Notes: a model not told the origin generated them from the sequence alone. DNA of 64,000 nucleotides from Oceanospirillum beijerinckii DSM 7166 (GCF_000422425.1 NZ_KE383828.1:1-64000), one strand, 5' to 3'; shown: positions 33,701-43,267, numbered from the stretch's first letter. Made by a program: numbers and translations.

Positions 33701-35629
33701 ATGAAAATACTTCTGATGACGCCCCCTATGACCCAGTTGAATACGCCTTATCCTGCGACGGCGTATCTCACCGGTTTTTTACGCCATCAGGGCTATCAGG
33801 CGGTGCAACGTGATCCGGCTATTGAGCTGTTTCTGGAGATGATGACTCAGAATGGCTTAAACGTCATTCGGGATATCGTTGAGGAAAACTATGAAGCCTT
33901 TGAAGATGATCAGCTGCCGGATGTGATTTTCACCTTTCTGGCTGAGTTTGAGCGTTATGCTCAATGTGTCGAGCCGGTAATTCGTTTTCTGCAGGGCAAA
34001 GATCCTAGCCTGGCACTGCGGATTATCTCCCGTCGCTTTCTACCGGAAGGGCCCGCTTTTCAGACGTTGGCTCAGATGGAAGAGGTCTCAGGTGATGTAT
34101 TAAAAGCTGCCTTTGGTGATCTGGGTGTACAGGATAAAGCAAAATATCTTGCCACGCTGTTTGTAAATGATCTATCTGCAGTGATTACCCAGGGTGTAGA
34201 TCCCTATTTTGAAGTCAGCCGCTATGGCGAGCGTCTGGCCGCAGCCAACCCTTATTTTGATGACCTGTATAATACGCTATCGGCTGGACCTAGCTTTACC
34301 AGTGAAGTACTGGAACAGTTGATTGAGCAGTATCTGGAAGAGGAAAACCCAGATGTTGTAGGCCTGACCGTACCTTTTCCTGGCAATATGCTGGGTGCAT
34401 TGCGCATTGCTGAAACCTGTCGCCAATTACGGCCTGAGATGCCGATTGTGATGGGGGGAGGGTTTGTTAATACCGAACTTCGGGCATTAAAAGATCTGCG
34501 TTTGTTTGAATTTGTCGACTTTATCTGCCTGGATGATGGTGAACGACCTCTGCTGACCCTGCTGGAATACTTGAAAGGGGAGCGGGAGGTTGAGGAACTG
34601 CACCGCACTTATCTGGTGGCTGAAGATGATCAGGGTGAACCTTTTGTTTATCTGAATGAAAACCCTCAGCTGCATGATATTCCACAGGTGGATGTCGGAG
34701 CGCCAGTGTATGAAGGTTTACCACTGGATGAGTATCTGTCCCTGTGTGAGATGCTTAATCCTATGCACCGTATCTGGAGTGATGGCCGTTGGAATAAGCT
34801 GACTATTGCCCATGGCTGCTACTGGCGTAAGTGTAGTTTCTGCGATATTTCGCTGGATTATATCGACCGTTATGATGAAGCCGGTGCGGATATTCTGGTG
34901 GATCGTATCGAACAACTGATTGAAGAAACCGGGCAGACAGGCTTCCACTTTGTCGATGAAGCAGCACCGCCAAAAGCGCTGTTTGCTTTAGCGCGACGTT
35001 TAATTGAGCGTGGGGTGGTGATCAGTTGGTGGGGGAATATCCGCTTTGAAAAGACCTTCACTCCAGAGCGTTGTCAGCTATTGGCTGATTCCGGTTGTGT
35101 GGCTGTGAGTGGTGGCTTGGAAGTCGCCTCAGATCGGCTGCTAAAATTGATGGAGAAAGGCGTTAGTGTAGAGCAGGTGGCTCGTGTCACTAAGGCTTTT
35201 AGTCAGGCTGGGATTCTGGTTCACGCCTATCTAATGTATGGCTTCCCAACACAGACGACAGAAGAAACTATCGATTCCCTGGAACGTGTACGCCAGCTGA
35301 TGCAAAACGGTTGTTTCCAATCTGCTTATTGGCATCGTTTTGCTGCGACCATTCACAGCCCAATTGGCATGTACCCTGAGCGTTACGGCATTGAGCTGCT
35401 GCCGCGACCTGAAGCCCAGTTTGCGGAGAATGATCTGGAGTTCTTCGACCCGGTTAAGACCGATCATGATGCATTGGGTGAGGGGCTAAGAAAAGCGCTG
35501 TACAACTATATGCACGGTGTAGGTTTTGATCAACCTATGCAGTTCTGGTTTGAACAGAAGATTCCTAAAACATCCGTATCGAAAAACTTTGTCAGAAAGG
35601 CGATTGAGGGCATTATAGCAACTCATTAA
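33701..35629 (+). CDS. B12-binding-domain radical SAM protein
   Basis: About 642 residues (the longest frame from 33638 is less likely; ATG at 33701 gives MKILLMTPPMTQLNTPYP). The N-terminal half is a cobalamin-binding-type domain (PDVVGLTVPFPGNMLGALRI, MPIVMGGGFVNTELRAL). The radical SAM core has HGCYWRKCSFCDISLDYIDR near residue 373. The three cysteines are spaced C-x4-C-x2-C instead of the usual C-x3-C-x2-C. The reaction is unknown. It is a single gene, convergent with ykgJ. Confidence 0.85.
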   Translation: MKILLMTPPMTQLNTPYPATAYLTGFLRHQGYQAVQRDPAIELFLEMMTQNGLNVIRDIVEENYEAFEDDQLPDVIFTFLAEFERYAQCVEPVIRFLQGKDPSLALRIISRRFLPEGPAFQTLAQMEEVSGDVLKAAFGDLGVQDKAKYLATLFVNDLSAVITQGVDPYFEVSRYGERLAAANPYFDDLYNTLSAGPSFTSEVLEQLIEQYLEEENPDVVGLTVPFPGNMLGALRIAETCRQLRPEMPIVMGGGFVNTELRALKDLRLFEFVDFICLDDGERPLLTLLEYLKGEREVEELHRTYLVAEDDQGEPFVYLNENPQLHDIPQVDVGAPVYEGLPLDEYLSLCEMLNPMHRIWSDGRWNKLTIAHGCYWRKCSFCDISLDYIDRYDEAGADILVDRIEQLIEETGQTGFHFVDEAAPPKALFALARRLIERGVVISWWGNIRFEKTFTPERCQLLADSGCVAVSGGLEVASDRLLKLMEKGVSVEQVARVTKAFSQAGILVHAYLMYGFPTQTTEETIDSLERVRQLMQNGCFQSAYWHRFAATIHSPIGMYPERYGIELLPRPEAQFAENDLEFFDPVKTDHDALGEGLRKALYNYMHGVGFDQPMQFWFEQKIPKTSVSKNFVRKAIEGIIATH

Positions 35630-35640
35630 AGCCATAGCAG

Positions 35641-35746
35641 AAAGCCCTGTTTGTCAATATCTGGCGTCATACCGTTCTATTCCAGGCACGGTCAGGTATT
35701 TGACCATGGCTTCTTTTATTCGGAACTGTATTCAGAACAGGGCTTT
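35641..35746. other. long-loop inverted repeat between convergent genes
   Basis: AAAGCCCTGTT (35641-35651) and AACAGGGCTTT (35736-35746) are perfect 11-base arms around about 84 bases with inner pairs (GGTCA/TGACC). It lies between the radical SAM gene and the YkgJ gene, whose stop is seven bases further on. It may form a transcript-end structure on both strands. Confidence 0.5.
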
Positions 35747-35752
35747 GTGCGC

Positions 35753-36010
35753 TTAAAGAGTGCTTGTTTCAAGAACAGTGATCAACTCCAGGGCCTGTTG
35801 ACTGTCTGTGCCACAAACATAGTCAGCAGCCTGAAAATCACTGCACACTTTAGGTCGTTCTGGTTGGCCAAACAGTTCACACAGCTGGTTGTCCATGAGG
35901 TGGGCGCAACGCATACCGGCAGGTTTACCCTGGGGCATTTTAGGCATAGGGGTTGTGATGCTGGGCGCGATGCAGCAGGCCCCACAGCCAGGACGGCATT
36001 CCATAGTCAT
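35753..36010 (-). CDS. ykgJ: YkgJ-family cysteine cluster protein
   Basis: An 85-residue protein with a cysteine array CRPGCGACC at residues 5-13 and further Cys in MRCAHLMDNQLCELF and PKVCSDFQ. This fits YkgJ/CxxCxxCC proteins thought to bind a metal or Fe-S cluster. The function is unknown. It is a minus-strand gene convergent with the radical SAM gene. Confidence 0.85.
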   Translation of the reverse strand: MTMECRPGCGACCIAPSITTPMPKMPQGKPAGMRCAHLMDNQLCELFGQPERPKVCSDFQAADYVCGTDSQQALELITVLETSTL

Positions 36011-36260
36011 TCAAAAGTTGCTCAATAGCTAAAACACACCGGCTATTCTAGCGGGCAAAACACCTGTGAGCAAAGTATCCTGCAGGTGGATATTTCGCTC
36101 ACAGAGGGCTTATTAATGTCACAGAGGTAGAACTTTTTGTAACAAAATTGAACTGGATCATAAAATAGTTATCGAAGAGATCTCAGATGTCATATTTTTG
36201 CTGCAGGATATGCCAATATGATGTTGATGGATTTATTCAGTTAAATGACAGGAGCCACAT

Positions 36261-36545
36261 ATGCCACAAGCAACCGCCCGCCACATTCTGGTGGCCAGTG
36301 AAGAACATTGCCTCAACCTAAAGGCAGAAATTGAATCTGGTAAAGATTTTGAAGCTGTTGCTCAGGAACATTCCCTCTGCCCGTCGGGTAGCCAGGGTGG
36401 GGATTTGGGTTCATTCAGACCCGGACAGATGGTTCCTGAATTCGATAAAGCGGTATTCTCCGGTGAGGTCAATACAGTTATGGGGCCGGTACAAACTCAG
36501 TTTGGTTATCACCTACTGGAAGTAACCAGTCGAAGTGAAGCGTAA
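36261..36545 (+). CDS. ppiC: parvulin-type peptidyl-prolyl isomerase (PpiC)
   Basis: A 94-residue single-domain parvulin without signal peptide: ATARHILVASEEHCLNLKAE, QEHSLCPSGSQGGDLGSF, and MVPEFDKAVFSGEVNTVMGP with the FGYHLLEVTSR ending. The active-site residues (His in ARHIL, Cys in SLCPSG, His in GYHLL) are present. It would isomerise prolyl bonds in the cytoplasm. GACAGGAG precedes the ATG. Confidence 0.93.
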   Translation: MPQATARHILVASEEHCLNLKAEIESGKDFEAVAQEHSLCPSGSQGGDLGSFRPGQMVPEFDKAVFSGEVNTVMGPVQTQFGYHLLEVTSRSEA

Positions 36546-36594
36546 GAGTCTCTATTTGATACTGAATAGATAAACAGTATAGCGCTTTGCCTAT

Positions 36595-36686
36595 AAAAAA
36601 ACGCTAACACCTGAGAGATATTGAGCTTCAGTTCAATTGTTTGAACCTTCACTTACTCAAGATAACTTTAAGGGTTAGCGTTTTTT
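36595..36686. terminator. nested long-loop inverted repeat, probable bidirectional terminator
   Basis: Arms AAAAACGCTAAC and GTTAGCGTTTTT (about 36595-36608 and 36674-36686) pair across a 65-base loop. The loop holds two further stems (TTGAG/CTCAA and TTCAA/TTGAA). The A and T runs would serve as T tracts on each strand between convergent genes ppiC and the HopJ-family gene. The nested design is unusual for a simple terminator. Confidence 0.55.
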
Positions 36687-36718
36687 CTTGCGGATCAACT
36701 GATCCTCATAAACAGCAA

Positions 36719-37057
36719 TTAACGAGCTGTCAGCGCTGTAGCTTCAAATCGGATGCCAGACCAGCCGCTGCTCATAAAATTACGGATATTACCGTGGTCT
36801 GTACCTTCTGGTGTGGCCAGTACATCCTGGTAAAAACGACCAAAGCAAGCCAGAGTCTGCTGCTCATTCAGGTTGTTCAGTTGAGCAAAGGCAAAAATTT
36901 TACAGCTGCCTTCGTTTTGGCCCGCTTCGTTGTTGACTTCACCATTCTGGAATGCCGTTGGGGTATAGTCATAATTTTCGCTGATTACAGCGATGGTGTC
37001 TTCAAAATCCAGTTGGGTGTTTTCGCCAATTTGAGTCAGAAATTCGTTTAAAGTCAT
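36719..37057 (-). CDS. HopJ-family protein
   Basis: A 112-residue protein: MTLNEFLTQIGENTQLDFED, TIAVISENYDYTPTAFQNGE, and EAGQNEGSCKIFAFAQLN with CFGRFYQDVLATPEGTDHGN. This matches the HopJ 'type III effector' family, widespread in gammaproteobacteria with no secretion system linked. No type III genes are in the window, so the effector name is probably historical and the real function unknown. It is a minus-strand single gene. Confidence 0.88.
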   Translation of the reverse strand: MTLNEFLTQIGENTQLDFEDTIAVISENYDYTPTAFQNGEVNNEAGQNEGSCKIFAFAQLNNLNEQQTLACFGRFYQDVLATPEGTDHGNIRNFMSSGWSGIRFEATALTAR

Positions 37058-37129
37058 CTGTTTTCCTAATATATAACTGCAGTGTAAAACTATAAGTTAA
37101 GTGCCCCAGAGTGTTGTGTTTGACCGCGA

Positions 37130-38755
37130 CTAAGCAATACGCACATCAGATTTACCCTGAGTTTTAACCTCATACATCATTTTATCCGCGAGGTTTATCA
37201 GTTCATCAATATCTATTCCGTTATCGGGGTAACGAGCGATGCCGATACTGGCTGATAGTCTGGCATTATCTCCGTCAAGCTCATAGGGTGCGCTCAGTTT
37301 ATCAATCAGACTCCGGCTCAGCGTGTGCAGATCTTCCGGTTGACTCTGGCCGTTCAGAATGATGGTAAATTCATCTCCGCCTAAGCGAGCGATCAGACTG
37401 TCCCCCGGTAGCGCATTTTTCAGCCGTTGGGCAACACATCTCAACACATCATCACCGCTGTTATGGCCGAGTGTATCGTTAACCGCTTTAAAACCATCCA
37501 AATCGATAAATAACAAAGATAGTGGCTGATCAGCATCAATTTTTTTGTGCAGCTCAGCCATAAACATCGCACGGTTAGGCAGCTGAGTCAGTGCATCATA
37601 GTGGGCTTGCCACCAGATCTTTTCTTCAGCAGCTTTACGCTTACTGATATCGCTAAAAATGGCGACATAGTTTTTGGCTTTATTACTATCACTGTCACCT
37701 ACGGCACAGATAGATAGCCATTCACTATAGGTGCGGCCATCCTTACGCTTGTTTATCACCTCACCCTGCCAGCGTCCTTTATCATTGATGTTTTGCCACA
37801 TCTGTTCATAAAAAGCTTCGTCATGAGCAGAGGAGTTGAGAATATTCGGATTACGGCCAACGACATCTTCCGCTGTAAAACCGGTAATATGGCTGAATGA
37901 TGGATTCACTGCCTGAATAACATTGTTTTCATCACTGATAATGATGCCTTCATTACAGAAATTAAAAACAGTAGAGGCCAGGCGAAGTTCATCTTCATAG
38001 CGCTTTCGTTCAGAAATGTCATGCAGCATTGCAGTGGTGATCAGCTCACCATCACTTTCCAATTGTGAAATAGCCAGGGATACCGTGTATTTATCGCCCT
38101 GTCGATCAATAGCCAGAGTTTCATGACGCGGACTTAAGCCGTTTTTTTGCAGATGCTTCTGCACCAAGGTGCGGTAGACCAGTTGCGAATAGTCCGGTAA
38201 CAGGTGCTCTATTTTTATCCTGGCCTGGGCCTGCTCTTTGCTATAGCCAAAGAAGGCTTCCGCAGCGGGATTAAAGTCGACAATTCTCCCGTTGGATGTA
38301 GTGCTGATGATGCAATCCAGAGCGTTGTTGATCAGTGCGCTTTTACGGGCCTCTGCCTGACGAAGTGCGAGACGGTCGCGGCGAGTTTGCAACAGAAATT
38401 TGACCCGGTTACGCAATACTGCCCAGTTGATAGGCTTAGTGATAAAATCCAGAGCACCGGCATCAAAAGCACGGTCGATGGAGTTTTCATCGTCGAGGCC
38501 GGTCACCATTAAAATGGGCAGCAGGTTACCATGTTCCTGGTAGAGCGCCCGACAGCACTGAAAGCCATCCTGTACCGGCATATTGGCATCCAGAAGCGCG
38601 AGGTCAATAATATGTTCATGGGAAAGGGCCAGAGCCTCTTCGCCATTTCCCGCACAGATCGCCTGATAGCCCTGTTGCTCGATAAAGCGGCTCAGCATCA
38701 TGCGTGTGGTGATATCGTCTTCAGCGATTAGAATCTTTGCAGTTTTATCATTCAT
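37130..38755 (-). CDS. response regulator diguanylate cyclase (REC-PAS-PAS-GGDEF)
   Basis: About 541 residues: receiver domain (acidic ILIAEDDITT, phospho-acceptor Asp in ALLDANMPVQDG), two PAS domains (ALINNALDCIISTTSNGRIV; ASTVFNFCNEGIIISDENNV), then GGDEF with LFIDLDGFKAVNDTLGHNSG and ARLGGDEFTIIL. It would make cyclic di-GMP when phosphorylated. ATG at 38755 lies five bases past the stop of the upstream kinase gene; the longer frame (38770) would use TTG. It is the third gene of a binding-protein/kinase/cyclase operon. Confidence 0.92.
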   Translation of the reverse strand: MNDKTAKILIAEDDITTRMMLSRFIEQQGYQAICAGNGEEALALSHEHIIDLALLDANMPVQDGFQCCRALYQEHGNLLPILMVTGLDDENSIDRAFDAGALDFITKPINWAVLRNRVKFLLQTRRDRLALRQAEARKSALINNALDCIISTTSNGRIVDFNPAAEAFFGYSKEQAQARIKIEHLLPDYSQLVYRTLVQKHLQKNGLSPRHETLAIDRQGDKYTVSLAISQLESDGELITTAMLHDISERKRYEDELRLASTVFNFCNEGIIISDENNVIQAVNPSFSHITGFTAEDVVGRNPNILNSSAHDEAFYEQMWQNINDKGRWQGEVINKRKDGRTYSEWLSICAVGDSDSNKAKNYVAIFSDISKRKAAEEKIWWQAHYDALTQLPNRAMFMAELHKKIDADQPLSLLFIDLDGFKAVNDTLGHNSGDDVLRCVAQRLKNALPGDSLIARLGGDEFTIILNGQSQPEDLHTLSRSLIDKLSAPYELDGDNARLSASIGIARYPDNGIDIDELINLADKMMYEVKTQGKSDVRIA

Positions 38756-38759
38756 AGGG

Positions 38760-41624
38760 TTATTCAGCAAAATACTCTGCTATAGCAGACTCTGTGTCCT
38801 TACTGATTGTTTTTAGTTGTTGGTAACCATCGTGCCAGTTTTCGCAGGCCTGATGGCTAAGGGTCTCCATTGTAAAGGCTTGTTCACCGAGAGCATCCAA
38901 GCCCAGATTGCGGCTGCTGCCTTTAATGCGATGGCTGATCTTTTGTACCGTATCGCTATCCTGTTTATTTATCGCACTGTCCAGCTCGTCCAGGGTTGCT
39001 GGCAGAGTTGAGACAAATTGATTGTAGATAGGGGAGAGGTTGCCCCCCATCTCTTTTTCCAATCGCTGCAATGTCGATAGGTTAATCAGTGGCAGAACTT
39101 CATCAATACTACCTTTGCTAACTGTATCGCAATCTGACGGAGCTTGCTGCAATGTGCCAGAAGGGCTGTTTAAAGCAGTTGGAGTAGAAGGTAGGGGCAT
39201 TACACTGGCCTTAAATGAAGCCGGCTCATGCGCTGACACACTCTTGTCTGGCTGAATATGCTGTTGAGATAAAGACTGATGAGAGTGAGCTGACTGTTGA
39301 GAGGTGTGAGGTTCTTTCGTCCAGTGATTAATGGTTGAAATCAGTTTATCGGCGCTAATGGGCTTGGTCAGATAGTCATTCATACCCGCTTCATAACAGC
39401 GCTCCATGTCTCCTTTCATTGCGTGTGCTGTCAGTGCGATGATTGGCGTTGCTGGCAGATGATTTTCTTCCTGGTACAAACGAATCGCCTGGCTGGCCTG
39501 ATAACCGTCCATGATCGGCATCTGAATATCCATCAGTACCAGATCGTAATAGTTGTCCTTAACTTTCTCGACCGCTTCCTGTCCATTTTGCGCCCAGTCT
39601 GCCGACAGACCGGACTGAGACAGCATGCCTTGAACCACCATCTGATTCACCAACACATCTTCAACCAGCAGGATACTGAGTTCTTGGCTATCTCTATTAT
39701 TCGCTTCTCCGGCTAATGATGCTCTTTTGGTCGATTTGGTCGATGATACTTGGGATGTGGCACCATTCTCCAATAGATGAAACACTTGGCGCAGCAGAGC
39801 ATCTTTACGGATCGGCTTTGGCATAAAACAATCCAGCAGAGCTTTGCCCTCTTCATGCAGTTGATCCTGATCGGCTGAGGAGAGCATCAACACCTTGGGT
39901 TGATGTTGAATGTTCTTTTTAGTCAGCTGCACCAGCTCCAAACCGTCGGTTCCGGGCATCATATGGTCGGTGATTAAGAGATCCACAGGATTGCCTGTTT
40001 CAACGGCTTCATGAAGCAGATCCAGTGCTTTATGAGCAGAATAGGCAGAGCTGATGGTCACTGCCTGATCTTTCAAAATATGTTGCATCAGCTCAATATT
40101 GGCCGGAATATCATCAACTAAAAGGATATGAGTATTTCTGTCCAAGACCTCTATTTTGTCATTTGCAGGTATTTTTCTGGATTTGTCCAGGATCAGCTCA
40201 AACCAGACCCGTGTGCCATGGCCTAAGGAGCTTTCAATACCGATCTCACCGCCCATCAGTTCAATCAACTGTTTGCAGATCGCCAAGCCAAGACCTGTCC
40301 CACCGAACTGTCGGGCGGTTGAATGATCCGCTTGCACAAACTTGTTAAACAGCTTGTTCTGCACTTCGGGTTTAATTCCAATGCCGGTATCCTGGATATC
40401 AAAGCGAAGGCGATAACCAAGCTGCTGCTCTTCCAGCACTTTAAGGCGGACATCGACCTGACCGCTTTCAGTAAATTTCACTGCGTTACTGATTAGATTT
40501 GACAACACCTGTTCCAATCGACCCACATCAACTACGACAAAGTGATCCAGACTGCTGGGCGGCAGTGCGATAATCTCGATCCCTTTGCTGTGAGCGTTCT
40601 GGGTGAACAGCTGGCATGTGTGCTCCATTACATCGACAAGATGGCACTCGACCGGTGATAAGGTGAGCTGACCTGCTTCGATTTTTGAGAAGTCCAGAAT
40701 ATCATTTAGAATATTGAGCAGGGATTCACCGGAGCTTCGGATCACCTGAAGGTATTCCTGCTGATCATGCTCAAGCGGAGTGCTGGCCAGAATATCTGCC
40801 ATACCTAACACACCGTTCATGGGGGTACGGATCTCGTGACTCATCATCGCCAGAAATTGACTCTTGGCTTTCGCGACACCTTTGGCTTCCTCTAATGCTA
40901 TTTCAAGCTCTTTATTCTTTTGCTCAATAAAGTGGTTTGCCTGCTGCAGTTTACGGGTGTCGTCAGCTGATTTTCTCTGTGCTTCCTGCAAAGATAAGCG
41001 CATTTCATCAAAGGCATGGGTCAGTTCACCAATTTCATCCCTGGATGAATCGGGCAGGGGGGCATCAAAGTTACCGGCTCTCAGCTCCCGGGTCGCTTTT
41101 GCAAGGTCAACGACCGGCTTGACGACGATACGACGGTTCCAGATTGCAGCCATCAATATCATCAATAGAATCATTCCGGCAACCAGATACTCAAACTGCC
41201 GAATCTGTTTTTGGATGCGCTGTTTAATTGGTGCGATATCCATCTGTAAACGCAATAGACCCAGTGCTTCATCAGACCACTCAACGGCTTGTTCAATTCG
41301 AACGTAATCGATATCAGTCGGTGGCATGGGTTTATCAAACGGATAGAGCAGCAGCTGGTCATTATCGATCAAGCTGAGAGCAGCCCATTGTTCTGAATAA
41401 CCATTTTCGGCCTTTTCCAGAATTTCGTGAATGCGGGCGATATCGCCAGAGAGCATCTCTTCACCAATAATGGGTGACAGAGTCTGCAGGCGATGGGTTT
41501 CCTGCTCAACGGCAAGCTTAACCTGCTGCTCAATTTCAACGGGCAGTACGAACCATCGTAGCACCAGCATTAGTGCGGCAAAGGCCAAAAGAGAAGGCAG
41601 GATAATCTTGCGCTGTAACTTCAT
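38760..41624 (-). CDS. hybrid sensor histidine kinase (HAMP-HK-REC-REC-Hpt)
   Basis: A 954-residue membrane kinase. Two membrane segments (about 8-27 and 145-163) flank a periplasmic sensor region. HAMP (about 165-220) and a histidine-kinase core with His263 in MMSHEIRTPMNGVLGMADIL follow, with an ATP lid DTGIGIKPEVQ...GGTGLGLAICK. Two receivers come next (DLLITDHMMPGTDGLE; DLVLMDIQMPIMDGYQAS), then a C-terminal Hpt with HRIKGSSRNLGLDAL. The layout is BarA/TorS-like. It sits between a PhnD-like binding protein and a diguanylate cyclase, which may be its target. Confidence 0.93.
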   Translation of the reverse strand: MKLQRKIILPSLLAFAALMLVLRWFVLPVEIEQQVKLAVEQETHRLQTLSPIIGEEMLSGDIARIHEILEKAENGYSEQWAALSLIDNDQLLLYPFDKPMPPTDIDYVRIEQAVEWSDEALGLLRLQMDIAPIKQRIQKQIRQFEYLVAGMILLMILMAAIWNRRIVVKPVVDLAKATRELRAGNFDAPLPDSSRDEIGELTHAFDEMRLSLQEAQRKSADDTRKLQQANHFIEQKNKELEIALEEAKGVAKAKSQFLAMMSHEIRTPMNGVLGMADILASTPLEHDQQEYLQVIRSSGESLLNILNDILDFSKIEAGQLTLSPVECHLVDVMEHTCQLFTQNAHSKGIEIIALPPSSLDHFVVVDVGRLEQVLSNLISNAVKFTESGQVDVRLKVLEEQQLGYRLRFDIQDTGIGIKPEVQNKLFNKFVQADHSTARQFGGTGLGLAICKQLIELMGGEIGIESSLGHGTRVWFELILDKSRKIPANDKIEVLDRNTHILLVDDIPANIELMQHILKDQAVTISSAYSAHKALDLLHEAVETGNPVDLLITDHMMPGTDGLELVQLTKKNIQHQPKVLMLSSADQDQLHEEGKALLDCFMPKPIRKDALLRQVFHLLENGATSQVSSTKSTKRASLAGEANNRDSQELSILLVEDVLVNQMVVQGMLSQSGLSADWAQNGQEAVEKVKDNYYDLVLMDIQMPIMDGYQASQAIRLYQEENHLPATPIIALTAHAMKGDMERCYEAGMNDYLTKPISADKLISTINHWTKEPHTSQQSAHSHQSLSQQHIQPDKSVSAHEPASFKASVMPLPSTPTALNSPSGTLQQAPSDCDTVSKGSIDEVLPLINLSTLQRLEKEMGGNLSPIYNQFVSTLPATLDELDSAINKQDSDTVQKISHRIKGSSRNLGLDALGEQAFTMETLSHQACENWHDGYQQLKTISKDTESAIAEYFAE

Positions 41625-41748
41625 TTATAAACCTTAATAGTCAAAATGTGGCGGCTCAAGGCGGCAGATTTAGCATCAATCGGGCTCAGGATAAATAGTC
41701 GATAGCTATAAATACCTGAACTCTCATATCTGGCAGACCCTTTATTTT

Positions 41749-42561
41749 TTAGTCCCCTTTATGAAAAAAGTTTTCCAGGTGCATACCTCTTAAAGGTTCA
41801 TAATCAGCCGGTACAGCTTCACCCAATTGCTTGAAGGGCACTTTACTGAGCAGCTTGGCTCCTCGTGGCGTTTTAGCCATAGCTAATAGTGCTTCTTTAA
41901 TGCGCTGAGCGACTTCAGGTGGCAGGGTTTTCTTAACCACAATCGGATGAGGAGAGACCTTTTCTGTCGAGTAGAGTACCCGCAGGCGATTTCGTATATT
42001 TTCCGGCTGACGACTCAGGGTTTTCTGAACACCACCTCCCGCTTCTGCTTTTCCAAGCGCAACATTAAGGTAGACGGAGGAGTGGGTTTTTACATATTGG
42101 GTGCTGTAGTCAATTTTATAATCATTGGTCATTGCAGCTCGGGTCATCAGTGAGGCGCCGAGGGCATTTGGTGCGGGCAAAGCAATGCGTTTACCATCAA
42201 GATCCGCCAGCGATTGATAAGGACTGTCTTTAGCCACTACGACAATCCCAAATAGCTGACGCCCTACGTCGCGTACCATAGGGGTATAGATCTCTTCCGC
42301 AACAAGGTAGTGATAAGGGTTCATATAGGCCAGATCAAATTGACCTGCCATAAACTCTTTTTCATAAGTGGGAATATCCGGAGAGCCCTGCAATTCGAAT
42401 GTGTAACCGGTTTCTTGCTCAAGGGTATGAAGAATTGGCCGCCAGATAGAATGGAGCTTTTTGACCTGAAACTGTGGAACAATGCCAACAGTGATCGTTT
42501 GTTGAGCGTGGGCACCTGCCGACATAACGAAGGTTAATAGAGCCACAAGTATAGAGCGCAT
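41749..42561 (-). CDS. PhnD-like phosphate/phosphonate-type substrate-binding protein
   Basis: A 270-residue periplasmic binding protein with signal peptide (ILVALLTFVMSAGAHAQ). Family signs are ITVGIVPQFQVKKLHSIWRP, YEKEFMAGQFDLAYMNPYHY and GKRIALPAPNALGASLMT. No ABC permease or ATPase follows; instead a hybrid kinase and cyclase do. It may therefore act as a ligand sensor for the kinase rather than in transport, a known theme for PhnD-like proteins. The ligand is unknown. Confidence 0.88.
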   Translation of the reverse strand: MRSILVALLTFVMSAGAHAQQTITVGIVPQFQVKKLHSIWRPILHTLEQETGYTFELQGSPDIPTYEKEFMAGQFDLAYMNPYHYLVAEEIYTPMVRDVGRQLFGIVVVAKDSPYQSLADLDGKRIALPAPNALGASLMTRAAMTNDYKIDYSTQYVKTHSSVYLNVALGKAEAGGGVQKTLSRQPENIRNRLRVLYSTEKVSPHPIVVKKTLPPEVAQRIKEALLAMAKTPRGAKLLSKVPFKQLGEAVPADYEPLRGMHLENFFHKGD

Positions 42562-42916
42562 TCTTTTCTCCCTAGGGTTGTCGATGGCAAATCACATGGC
42601 TAAAAAAGTTTTACACGCAAGACAGTCGATTGGTTTCTCTTGTTGAGTGAAGCCTTCTCTTAGTTAATTAGCCATGATTAATCGACATATTGTCCTCTTG
42701 AGAGGGCAAAAGAACAAGGGGTAAGCTGTATTTTACAAATCTCAATCGTTTGAAAAAAAAGCATTTTTTCCTGTTTATAGATACGGATCAAATAATTAAT
42801 CTACTATGCGAAATTTAATGCCTTGCTTGAGCAGTTAACGAAAAAGAATTTGGGACAGAGTGTTAAGAACGCTACATTATAAACAGGACACCTAAGAATG
42901 TGATCAAGGAGCTGTA
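42562..42916. other. 355-base divergent gap
   Basis: No gene. It holds the promoters of the signalling operon (minus) and the cytochrome gene (plus). A short hairpin CCTCTTGAGAGG (42692-42703) and an A8 run are seen. AAGGAG (42906-42911) precedes the cytochrome ATG. Confidence 0.45.
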
Positions 42917-43267
42917 ATGAACATTGTTTATCTGAAGCGTTTTATCATTCTTCTCCTACTGATGATCGTAGCGGTCTTTGTTTTTTTAAGGTTGATGTAT
43001 AACCCGGCAGTCCCTTCTGCAACAGCGAATGGGCAACAGCTCTATACCGAGTATTGCTCGGGTTGTCATCGGGCTTCAGGAAATGGCAATTTCTTCCTCG
43101 GAATTCCACCGGTTTACGATCACAAGATCAGTCGGGCTAAGGTGGTGCGTATTATCCGCAAAGGTGATCCCGAGTATTCCCGTATGCCTGTTTTTCCTCA
43201 GATTAGATTCAGTCAGGCGCAGAAAATTGTTGATTATCTGGAGCAGTTGGAAGCTAATCAGCGTTGA
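42917..43267 (+). CDS. membrane-anchored monoheme c-type cytochrome
   Basis: A 116-residue protein with an N-terminal membrane anchor (RFIILLLLMIVAVFVFLRLM) and one heme site CSGCH (about 47-51). MPVFP near residue 90 offers the distal Met ligand. It would face the periplasm and carry electrons; the partner oxidoreductase is not in the window. A strong ribosome site precedes the ATG. Confidence 0.9.
   Translation: MNIVYLKRFIILLLLMIVAVFVFLRLMYNPAVPSATANGQQLYTEYCSGCHRASGNGNFFLGIPPVYDHKISRAKVVRIIRKGDPEYSRMPVFPQIRFSQAQKIVDYLEQLEANQR

Noticed and set aside
36719-37057. type III secretion effector
   Set aside because: The HopJ family name suggests this, but no secretion genes are in the window and the family is widespread in non-pathogens.
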